Shown: positions 39,752 through 45,733 of the stretch, piece after piece | How positions within the stretch are numbered: position 1 is the stretch's first letter | How the letters are laid out: the number at the start of each line of letters is the position of its first letter | The notes under the pieces: model-generated | Database searches by the model: none | What the model was told of the DNA's origin: nothing | The model's input: the letters and a program-made list of their open reading frames with translations, nothing else | IMG/VR virus record: IMGVR_UViG_3300032753_000055 | Span: 1 to 45,733 of that record | Origin: a virus | Length of the DNA stretch: 45,733 bases | Direction: 5' to 3' (one strand) | Made by a program: the position numbers and the translations under genes

Positions 39752-41326
39752 ATGTCAGTATTTTTAAAACATATTCCTTGTGAGAAGTGTGGTAGCTCAG
39801 ATGCTAATTCACTCTTTGACGATGGACACCAACACTGCTTTGCTTGTGGTCACCACGTCCACGCAGATTCAGAGTTCACAGCAACACCAGCGAGGAAGAA
39901 ATCGATGATTGAAGTTAAAGGTGAAGTTAAGTCTATCTCTGACAGGGGAATCACTACGGCTACTTGTCAGACCTACGGTGTCACCCAAGATGGTACGTGT
40001 CAGCACTATCCCTATGCGAATGAAGAAGGGGCTATCATCGCCTTAAAAACTCGCACAGTTGAAAACAAAACCTTTGCTATTGCTGGTGACTGGAAAGGTG
40101 CTACCTTGTTTGGTCAAAATGTATTCCCTAAAGGTGGTAAGACTGTAACTCTACACGAAGGTGAATTAGACGCTCTAGCAGGCTTTCAGATGTCAGGTAG
40201 TAAGTACCCTAACGTCTCTATCCGTAACGGTGCTCAAGCTGCTTTAAAAGACGTTAAACAGGCTTATGAATGGTTATCCTCCTTCGAAGAAATCTATATC
40301 TGTTTTGATGCTGATGAGCCAGGCCAGAAAGCAGCGAATGAAGTTGCTGAAATATTAGGCAACAAGTGCAAGATTGTTAAACATTTAGGGAGTTTTAAAG
40401 ATGCGTGTGACTACCTTAAAGGAGGCAATACTGCCGAATACGTTAAGAGATGGTGGGCAGCAGAGCAATGGACTCCAGATGGAATCATCGCAGGGGTTAC
40501 GCTATGGGATGAGGTTAATCGCCCTGTGGAGAAATCGTCAGCCCTCTATCCTTGGGCAGGAGTCAACGAGCTTACCTACGGTATCCGCCCAGCAGAACTT
40601 ATTACCGTTACGGCAGGCTCAGGACTAGGAAAGTCACAGTTCTTGCGTGAGATTCTCTGGCACTTGATTAAAACAACAGACCACAATATTGGACTGATGT
40701 TCATGGAAGAATCTGTACGGAAGACTGCACTAGGGATTATGTCCCTCCATTTAAACAAGCCACTACACTTACCTGATGCACAGGTATCAGAAGGAGAACT
40801 AAAGAATGCGTTTGACGTCACTATGGGTACGGATAGGTTATTCTTTTGGGATAACTTTGGTTCTACTGACATTGATAATGTTATTAACCGTATTAGATAC
40901 TTTGCAAAAGCCACCGATTGTAAGTATGTTTTTCTTGACCACATTTCTATGGTGGTTAGTGCTCAAGGTAACGGTGATGAAAGAAAGTCAATAGATGAGT
41001 TGATGACTAAGCTTCGGATGCTGGTACAAGAGACAGGCATTAGTTTAATTGCTGTATCACATCTTAAGAGGCCAGAGAATAAAGGACACGAGGAAGGAGC
41101 TGCAACATCTTTATCTCAGCTTCGTGGCTCAGGCTCTATTGCTCAGCTTAGTGACATTGTGATTGGTTTGGTTCGTAATGCTCAAGCTGAAGACCCTATT
41201 GAACGCAATACCACTAGAGTTTCTATCTTAAAGAATCGCTTTAGCGGATTAACTTCACCACACTGTGCTTCATTGTTATACAATAAAGACTCTGGACGGA
41301 TGCTCGAAATGGAGGATGTACTATGA
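39752..41326 (+). CDS. Primase-helicase (T7 gp4-like)
   Basis: A 524-residue bifunctional replication protein. The zinc-binding primase domain has CEKC and CFAC (residues 10-32); TOPRIM shows HEGELDAL (about 132) and CFDADEPGQ (about 183). The helicase has Walker A GSGLGKS (about 289-295), FMEES, FLDHISMVVS and VSHLKRPE, then an arginine-finger region near ILKNRFSG. Synthesises primers and unwinds DNA with the family A polymerase. Length fits compact gp4 relatives. Confidence 0.95.
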   Translation: MSVFLKHIPCEKCGSSDANSLFDDGHQHCFACGHHVHADSEFTATPARKKSMIEVKGEVKSISDRGITTATCQTYGVTQDGTCQHYPYANEEGAIIALKTRTVENKTFAIAGDWKGATLFGQNVFPKGGKTVTLHEGELDALAGFQMSGSKYPNVSIRNGAQAALKDVKQAYEWLSSFEEIYICFDADEPGQKAANEVAEILGNKCKIVKHLGSFKDACDYLKGGNTAEYVKRWWAAEQWTPDGIIAGVTLWDEVNRPVEKSSALYPWAGVNELTYGIRPAELITVTAGSGLGKSQFLREILWHLIKTTDHNIGLMFMEESVRKTALGIMSLHLNKPLHLPDAQVSEGELKNAFDVTMGTDRLFFWDNFGSTDIDNVINRIRYFAKATDCKYVFLDHISMVVSAQGNGDERKSIDELMTKLRMLVQETGISLIAVSHLKRPENKGHEEGAATSLSQLRGSGSIAQLSDIVIGLVRNAQAEDPIERNTTRVSILKNRFSGLTSPHCASLLYNKDSGRMLEMEDVL

Positions 41327-41508
41327 ATGGATTAACACCAGAAGAGATTAGTAAAACAATTACAGATGCTTTTGAACGGGGGAAAATGTTCGGATACGCT
41401 GAAGGTAGAAAATCTATTAAAGCTGAAATGGATAAACTCAAAAATGAAAATGATTTCTTTAAAAGTATTTTGAATGATGTTGAATTACTCAAAAAGGACA
41501 AAGAGTAA
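41323..41508 (+). CDS. Small coiled-coil protein
   Basis: A 61-residue charged helical protein (LTPEEISKTITDAFERGKMF...) with a predicted coiled coil (EMDKLKNENDFFKSIL). Four-base overlap with the helicase gene. It precedes the mosaic gene array and shows the same short, coiled style. Function unknown. Confidence 0.57.
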   Translation: MNGLTPEEISKTITDAFERGKMFGYAEGRKSIKAEMDKLKNENDFFKSILNDVELLKKDKE

Positions 41509-41526
41509 TAAACGCAAAGGGATGAT

Positions 41527-41685
41527 ATGAACGCACTAGAACTTGCTGATGAATTAAATTACAAAATAACTTGTGTTTACGATGATATGACTGTTGTTAT
41601 TGAAAATGGAGTAGAAATTTCAAGGGTATATCAAGATAACAGAATTAAATTCAATCCTTTTGAATTATTGGGGATTCCAAAATGA
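41527..41685 (+). CDS. Mosaic-array protein 1 (MNAxELADEL start)
   Basis: A 52-residue protein. Its start, MNALELADEL, is almost the same as that of the next gene (MNAIELADEL), then it differs completely: a beta-rich CVYDDMTVVIENGVEIS. AAAGGGATG lies before the ATG. It ends in an ATGA overlap. It lacks the LRQQQ and KAQEK blocks of its fellows. Confidence 0.55.
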   Translation: MNALELADELNYKITCVYDDMTVVIENGVEISRVYQDNRIKFNPFELLGIPK

Positions 41686-42059
41686 ATGCAATTGAACTAG
41701 CTGATGAACTATGGGTTTGTTTAGAATCTTCAATTATTAGCGATTCAGATACTAGAGATTTAGTTATGGATGCAGCCACCATGCTACGCCAGCAACAAGC
41801 TGAAATAGAGGCGTTGAAATCTTTTGTTAAACCAATAGTAGCTCATGGAGATGATTGCATCGGAAATTGGGATGGAGATGAATTGCAAGATTTAGCCGTA
41901 AAAACAGGTCTTTTAATTGAGGTTGAAAAAACTCAATTTTGTAATTTAGGAAAAGAAAACTTTGTTGGTTGTCCGTGCAGAGAATATCACTGGGGTGAAG
42001 AATCTTGGATATGTTTACAGACTGCTAAATTTTTATTAGATGAGGCACAAGAGAAATGA
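41682..42059 (+). CDS. Mosaic-array protein 2
   Basis: A 125-residue protein joining the blocks MNAIELADEL, ATMLRQQQAEIEALK (about 32-46) and a terminal EAQEK. The unique middle has a possible metal site (CNLG, CPC, HW). It ends in the repeated GGCACAAGAGAAATGA junction. Predicted coiled coil in the LRQQQ part. Function unknown. Confidence 0.6.
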   Translation: MNAIELADELWVCLESSIISDSDTRDLVMDAATMLRQQQAEIEALKSFVKPIVAHGDDCIGNWDGDELQDLAVKTGLLIEVEKTQFCNLGKENFVGCPCREYHWGEESWICLQTAKFLLDEAQEK

Positions 42060-42283
42060 AAGCAAATGAATTAGAAGGAATAAATAGCCCACATAATGCT
42101 TGCTGTTATAGATATAAATGTCGCCAGCAACAAGCTGAAAATGAGGCGTTGAAAGCAAAGACACTAACAGATGAGGAAATAAACAAATTGTGGGCAAAAT
42201 CAAGTGAAGATGGTATTGCCATGCAACAAGGGTTTACTACACAACAACATTACTTTGTTTATTTAATACTAAAAAAGGTGTAA
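42056..42283 (+). CDS. Mosaic-array protein 3
   Basis: A 75-residue protein with MKANELEG at the start, CRQQQAENEALKAK in the middle and TLTDEEINKLWAKS following. The LTDEEI block recurs in the 94-residue gene of the array. It lacks the KAQEK end. A Cys-rich part (CCYRYKC) lies before the QQQ block. Confidence 0.58.
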   Translation: MKANELEGINSPHNACCYRYKCRQQQAENEALKAKTLTDEEINKLWAKSSEDGIAMQQGFTTQQHYFVYLILKKV

Positions 42284-42288
42284 TAGAA

Positions 42289-42546
42289 ATGAGCTGCGGA
42301 TTATGCGGATTACCTAAAGATACTGGTGCTATTGGTTCTGTATTGCCACAATGTATTTGCCATTGGAAACATACACCATACACCAATACATCGCAGGAAC
42401 TAAACGCTGGTGGCGAACCAGTTAAAAATGCTACTTATTGGAAAAGACAACACGATAGATTGTTAATAAGTCTAAATGTCAGCGCAATAAAAATAGCTGA
42501 ATTGGAAAAAGAATTAGCAATACTAAGAAAGGCACAAGAGAAATGA
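42289..42546 (+). CDS. Mosaic-array protein 4, cysteine-rich
   Basis: An 85-residue protein with an N-terminal CGLCGLP...CIC-H zinc-like motif, a TYWKRQHDRLLISL helix and the ending ELEKELAILRKAQEK. It ends in the junction repeat. Function unknown; could bind metal or nucleic acid. Confidence 0.6.
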   Translation: MSCGLCGLPKDTGAIGSVLPQCICHWKHTPYTNTSQELNAGGEPVKNATYWKRQHDRLLISLNVSAIKIAELEKELAILRKAQEK

Positions 42547-42827
42547 ATAAGCCAATTGCTTGGACTACAGACGAATTAAATACTGATAACTGGGGCGATA
42601 CAGATTGGCAAATTACTGTTACCAAAGAAAAATGGTCAGATAGACAAAAGCCACTTTACACCCATCCAGCAAACCTAACAGATGAGGAAATTTGGAAAGT
42701 TTGTTTAGAAGGCGGTCATGTAGATTGTATTGCTGATGTTGATTGGGAAATCAATGGAATTGAAGAATTAAAGCATCAATATTTAAGACTATGCAAAGCA
42801 ATACTAAGAAAGGCACAAGAGAAATGA
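42543..42827 (+). CDS. Mosaic-array protein 5
   Basis: A 94-residue protein with a Trp-rich start (MNKPIAWTTDELNTDNW), ANLTDEEIWKVCLEG in the middle and CKAILRKAQEK at the end. PIAWTT...KPLYTHP resembles small proteins in many phages near replication genes. Ends in the junction repeat. Confidence 0.6.
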   Translation: MNKPIAWTTDELNTDNWGDTDWQITVTKEKWSDRQKPLYTHPANLTDEEIWKVCLEGGHVDCIADVDWEINGIEELKHQYLRLCKAILRKAQEK

Positions 42828-42943
42828 TTAGCAAAGCAAGTGCAGTGTTTGGAGTGGGACAACTCGCTCGATTGCTAACGGTATTGGTTGGCTGCCGTCT
42901 GCACAGTCAACCCCCTAATTTAAGAAAGGCACAATATAAATGA
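42824..42943 (+). CDS. Mosaic-array remnant
   Basis: A 39-residue frame, MISKASAVFGVGQLARLLTV onward, ending LRKAQYK. Its DNA is less AT-rich than the array around it. It keeps a variant junction (GGCACAATATAAATGA). It may be a degraded cassette rather than a functional gene. Confidence 0.4.
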   Translation: MISKASAVFGVGQLARLLTVLVGCRLHSQPPNLRKAQYK

Positions 42944-43272
42944 ACGAAAATGAAACATGCCCTAATTGTGGTGAGTATCACAGTTGTACCGACTTGATAC
43001 GCGAGCAACAAGCTCAAATTGATACCTATAAGTCACAAAACAGCAGTCAAATTGATGCCTATAGGTATGAAACCATGCTACGCCAGCAACAAGCTGAAAT
43101 AGATAAAGTAAATGCGGAATGGGCGCAAGCTGCAATGGCATTGGGTAAATGCGTTCAAGAAAACCATGAACTTAAATCTGAAATTGAGGCATTGAAGATA
43201 AAGCATGACGCAATAGCATGTTCAAGTTGTGCGTGTGGTTTTATTAAAAGAGGAAAGACACAAGAGAAATGA
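42940..43272 (+). CDS. Mosaic-array protein 6
   Basis: A 110-residue protein: CPNCGEYHSC zinc-type start, IREQQAQIDTYK, then TMLRQQQAEIDKVNAEW and IEALKIKHDA, ending GKTQEK. Contains two QQQ/EQQ coiled-coil blocks, suggesting internal duplication. CSSCACG near the end adds a second Cys cluster. Confidence 0.6.
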   Translation: MNENETCPNCGEYHSCTDLIREQQAQIDTYKSQNSSQIDAYRYETMLRQQQAEIDKVNAEWAQAAMALGKCVQENHELKSEIEALKIKHDAIACSSCACGFIKRGKTQEK

Positions 43273-43448
43273 AGCTTTTTTACTACTGCAATATTGGTCA
43301 TGGATTTTGGTTTAGATTTTTTGGCTATGGTTTATGGGTCAAACAAACAAAGCATCATCAGCCATTGTTTAGCGAAAGAAATGGTTACACCAATGTTTAC
43401 AAGTTTTTTGGTTTGACTTTTAAATTTTTAAAGGCACAAGAGAAATGA
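43269..43448 (+). CDS. Mosaic-array protein 7
   Basis: A 59-residue aromatic-rich protein (MKLFYYCNIGHGFWFRFFGY) ending FLKAQEK. The core is unlike other array members. Similar short Phe/Tyr/Trp proteins occur in phages; function unknown. The junction repeat is at both ends. Confidence 0.55.
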   Translation: MKLFYYCNIGHGFWFRFFGYGLWVKQTKHHQPLFSERNGYTNVYKFFGLTFKFLKAQEK

Positions 43449-43813
43449 ACGCAAATGAACTTATTGAAAATGCTAGAAAAATTATAGGGAAGCCATTAGG
43501 CGAATTAAGAGCATTTCAATTGTTGCCACAAATTCAATTATCTGCCGATATGCTACGCCAACAACAACGCACTATAGACGGCGACAAAAGACTGATTGAT
43601 TTGTTGTATGAAAAGATAACCAAGTACGAACTACGCCACGCCGAGCAAAGAATGCGTATTGAGCAATTGGAGCACATGATGGAAAAGGCAAGCCACTACG
43701 AAGCTATGGCACACGCTGGAGGCTTTGAGGCTGGCTACCAAGCTGCTCAAGCAAACTTTAATAAAGAAAATCCTGTTAAAGAAGTCTTTAATAGAAAGGC
43801 ACAAGAAAAATGA
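43445..43813 (+). CDS. Mosaic-array protein 8
   Basis: A 122-residue helical protein: MNANELIENARK start, ADMLRQQQRTIDGDK, then a long His/Glu/Arg coiled coil (RHAEQRMRIEQLEHMMEK) and a terminal RKAQEK. Its DNA keeps ATGCTACGCCA at the LRQ block. Likely oligomer via coiled coil. Confidence 0.6.
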   Translation: MNANELIENARKIIGKPLGELRAFQLLPQIQLSADMLRQQQRTIDGDKRLIDLLYEKITKYELRHAEQRMRIEQLEHMMEKASHYEAMAHAGGFEAGYQAAQANFNKENPVKEVFNRKAQEK

Positions 43814-43989
43814 GAGATGTCGGCAAAGGCGATAAGAAACGTCCTGTATTGAATCAAGAACAGTTTGATAAAAGCTGGGATGAAATCTTTAATAAAGATA
43901 AGAAGATTCCTCCTAGTGATTTAGAAATAAAGATTGACATTGCTAGTGATGAGAAGCGTGTAGTTGTTAACAAGACTTGGACGTTTTAA
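43810..43989 (+). CDS. Hypothetical protein after the array
   Basis: A 59-residue basic protein (MRDVGKGDKKRPVLNQEQFD...). It starts at the last junction repeat but does not carry the array blocks. Ends VVVNKTWTF. Function unknown. Confidence 0.55.
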   Translation: MRDVGKGDKKRPVLNQEQFDKSWDEIFNKDKKIPPSDLEIKIDIASDEKRVVVNKTWTF

Positions 43990-44204
43990 TGAATAGGTAT
44001 GTAAAACACTTGGCTTGTTTTGTGTTAGGTGTTACAGTTACCTTAACAGCAGAAGAAGTAGTAAAGATTTATGATACTAAATGTTATGATACACTGAGCA
44101 GTGTTTCTTTCTATACTGTTAAAGATGGAATAGAATATTGCTTTTACCGTAAACGAGACTATCCTTACCGAATTAGCGGTGGGATTATAGGAGTTAAAGA
44201 ATGA
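43989..44204 (+). CDS. Small exported or membrane protein
   Basis: A 71-residue protein (MNRYVKHLACFVLGVTVTLT...) with one N-terminal hydrophobic segment, then a Tyr/Lys-rich domain with two Cys. The ATG overlaps the previous stop (TAATG). Possibly periplasmic. Confidence 0.55.
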   Translation: MNRYVKHLACFVLGVTVTLTAEEVVKIYDTKCYDTLSSVSFYTVKDGIEYCFYRKRDYPYRISGGIIGVKE

Positions 44205-44332
44205 AAATAGTTACTATCATTATTTTGTTTTGTCTAGTAACACTAGCACAAGCAGAAACTACAACGATTGTACAGTCTGATGGTACAGTAGTTACTTGCG
44301 TAAGAAACGGAACACTTATTCAATGCTTCTAA
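44201..44332 (+). CDS. Small secreted protein with signal peptide
   Basis: A 43-residue protein. Residues 1-18 (MKIVTIIILFCLVTLAQA) form a classic signal peptide with AQA cleavage site; the mature part has about 25 residues with two Cys (VTCVRNGTLIQCF) that may form a disulphide. GGAG eight bases upstream; overlaps the polymerase start by ten bases. Confidence 0.55.
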   Translation: MKIVTIIILFCLVTLAQAETTTIVQSDGTVVTCVRNGTLIQCF

Positions 44333-45733
44333 AAACTGTAGTCCTCGACATAGAAACAAACCTAGCCCATACTGTTATTTGGTGCTGTGTTACTCTACAT
44401 CGTGAGACTGGAGAGATTAAGACATGGACAACACCAGAAGGATTAAAGGAGTATTTACAAGATGCGACACACATTGTTGGTCACAATATTATTAGTTTTG
44501 ACGCTTTTCTTCTTAATCGGCTGTGGCTCACCAAGATTAGGAAATCTCAGCTTCACGATACTTTGCTTCTTAGTCGGCTGTCTGACGCTAGTCGTGATGG
44601 TGGTCATAGTCTAGGTAACTGGGGTTTAATGCTTGGTTACAATAAGATAGACTTTGAAGACTTCGACGGTGGTTTGACAGATGAGATGGTAACGTATTGC
44701 ATACGAGATGTAGAACTTACATCTAAAGTATATGATATGTTAATAGCAGAGATAGAACAGAACAAGATTAGCCCTGAAGCTGTAAAGTTAGAATATGATG
44801 TACAAGTAATTTTATCGGAGATGGAACGTAATGGATTCAAGCTGGACGTACCCTATGCACAGACGTTGCTCTGTGAGATTAAAACCGAGATGGCAGAGAT
44901 TGAAGAAGCCTTGCAAAAGATTTTCCCTCCGATTGTTACAGAACGTACTTCTGAGAAAACTGGAAAGAGACTTAAAGATGATGTGGAAGTCTTCAACGTC
45001 GGTTCCCGTCAACAGATTGCAAAGCGTCTTATTTCTAAGGGATGGAATCCTACAAAGACTACAGAGAAGGGACAGATTATTGTCGATGAAACGATACTTA
45101 GTGAAGTGTCGATTCCAGAAGCAAAGCCTATTGCAAGATATTTAATGTTACAAAAGAGAGCCTCACAATTAGATTCATGGTTAGAAAAACTAGGAAAGGA
45201 CGGAAGAGTTCATGGTAAAGTTATTGGTTTTGGTGCTGTTACTGGCAGAGCTACCCATAGTAGCCCTAATATGGCTCAAGTGCCAGCAGTGCGAGCTACT
45301 CTGGGTAAAGAGTTCCGTTCGTGTTGGACGGTTGATAAGGGCAATGTCCTCGTTGGTATTGATTTGTCTGGGATTGAATTGCGTTGTTTTGCTCATTACC
45401 TTAATGACTTGGAGTACATAAATGAGACGGTCAACGGTGATGTCCACACGAGAAATCAGCAAGCTTTCGGGGTTGAGACCAGAGACCTTGCGAAGACTGT
45501 CCTTTACGCAACTTTGTACGGAGCCTCACCTACCAAGATTGGTACAGTTATTGGTGGCACTGCGAAGCAAGGAGCCAACATTATCAATAGCTTCAGTAAA
45601 GCAATTCCAGCGTATGCGAGGCTTAAATCCAAAGTTGAACGCCTTGCTGAAAAGGGAACACTACCTGGGCTTCATGGTTATCAACTTAAGGTCAGGTCGG
45701 CTCATTCGTCGCTCAACACGTTACTACAAAGTG
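44323..45733 (+). CDS. DNA polymerase, family A with 3'-5' exonuclease (continues at 1..291)
   Basis: The replicative polymerase, first 470 codons (455 before the repeat). The exonuclease domain has VVLDIETN (residues 5-12), VGHNIISFDAFLL (ExoII) and YCIRDVELT (ExoIII). Polymerase motif A is GIDLSGIELRCF with catalytic D347; motif B is RDLAKTVLYATLYG with R387, K391 and Y395. Tyr395 is at the site of Pol I Phe762 and T7 Tyr526, which favours fast synthesis and poor ddNTP discrimination. Full length is 551 residues, shorter than T7 gp5 (704). Confidence 0.95.
   Translation, partial: MLLKTVVLDIETNLAHTVIWCCVTLHRETGEIKTWTTPEGLKEYLQDATHIVGHNIISFDAFLLNRLWLTKIRKSQLHDTLLLSRLSDASRDGGHSLGNWGLMLGYNKIDFEDFDGGLTDEMVTYCIRDVELTSKVYDMLIAEIEQNKISPEAVKLEYDVQVILSEMERNGFKLDVPYAQTLLCEIKTEMAEIEEALQKIFPPIVTERTSEKTGKRLKDDVEVFNVGSRQQIAKRLISKGWNPTKTTEKGQIIVDETILSEVSIPEAKPIARYLMLQKRASQLDSWLEKLGKDGRVHGKVIGFGAVTGRATHSSPNMAQVPAVRATLGKEFRSCWTVDKGNVLVGIDLSGIELRCFAHYLNDLEYINETVNGDVHTRNQQAFGVETRDLAKTVLYATLYGASPTKIGTVIGGTAKQGANIINSFSKAIPAYARLKSKVERLAEKGTLPGLHGYQLKVRSAHSSLNTLLQS
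45688..45733. repeat. 46-bp terminal direct repeat (right copy)
   Basis: Identical to bases 1-46 and in the same reading frame of the DNA polymerase. Marks the closure point of the circular map. Confidence 0.9.

Larger units (their letters stand above)
42044..43813 (+). repeat. Seven-copy junction repeat of the mosaic gene array
   Basis: GGCACAAGAGAAATGA or a close variant at 42044, 42531, 42812, 42928, 43257, 43433 and 43798 (first base of each 16-base copy). Each copy encodes the end of one gene (KAQEK-stop or variant) and holds the ATG of the next (ATGA overlap). The preceding AAGAAAGG part serves as ribosome site. The copies span genes 41682 to 43989. Confidence 0.85.

Noticed and set aside
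41300-44000. CRISPR array or tandem-repeat locus suggested by regular 16-base repeats
   Set aside because: Intervals between copies vary from about 115 to 490 bases and are protein-coding; the repeats overlap stop and start codons.

Overview
The window is an essentially complete genome of a tailed double-stranded DNA phage, given as one linear piece of what is probably a circular or circularly permuted molecule. The first 46 and last 46 bases are identical, and one DNA polymerase gene runs off the right end and continues from base 1, so the unit length is about 45,687 bp. The virion genes suggest a podovirus: a large portal, a P22 gp4-like adaptor, a gp10-like tail protein, three internal/ejection-type proteins and tailspikes. 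No tail tube, tape measure or sheath gene is seen. An outer-membrane spanin with a lipobox shows a Gram-negative host. DNA is AT-rich. I see no integrase, repressor, RNA polymerase, tRNA, CRISPR array or reverse transcriptase, so a lytic phage relying on host RNA polymerase is the simplest reading. The exact host is not determined; a freshwater bacterium is a guess.

Layout. (1) Bases 44323 to the end plus 1-5217, plus strand: T7-style replication and nucleotide genes (family A polymerase, SSB, 5'-3' exonuclease, Holliday-junction-type nuclease, 3'-5' exonuclease with zinc ribbon, DUF3310 protein), ending at a plus-strand terminator near 5244-5267. (2) Bases 5375-34892, minus strand: the late block. 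In transcription order it holds small terminase, small HNH, large terminase, portal, GroES-like co-chaperonin, scaffold, decoration and major capsid genes, head/tail structural genes, two tailspikes and a truncated spike adaptor, XhlA-like protein, adaptor, tail protein, acetyltransferase, internal proteins, a PurD-like ATP-grasp enzyme, endolysin, holin and Rz/Rz1. (3) Bases 34893-35775: a divergent control region with consensus promoters in both directions, a 9-bp inverted repeat and a probable structured RNA. (4) Bases 35776-39689, plus strand: a belt of about twenty tiny early genes, including micro membrane proteins and two tandem mini-proteins resembling sigma70 region 4.2. (5) Bases 39752-44332: primase-helicase, then a mosaic array of short genes joined by a repeated junction sequence, leading into the polymerase.

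How the parts may work together: host RNA polymerase could start at the plus-strand consensus promoter (35038-35066) for the early belt and at several consensus promoters on the minus strand for late genes. Some late promoters lie inside coding sequence. The two sigma-region-4-like proteins are candidates for switching host polymerase between these sets. Replication follows the T7 scheme (primase-helicase, polymerase, SSB, exonuclease, resolvase), but packaging and tail genes follow a P22/other podovirus scheme.

Two other features stand out. Six free-standing homing-type endonuclease genes (five HNH/EndoVII, one GIY-YIG) sit exactly at gene junctions, and their 3' ends supply the Shine-Dalgarno sequence of the next gene. 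The 41.5-43.8 kb array looks like genes built by shuffling short shared blocks.
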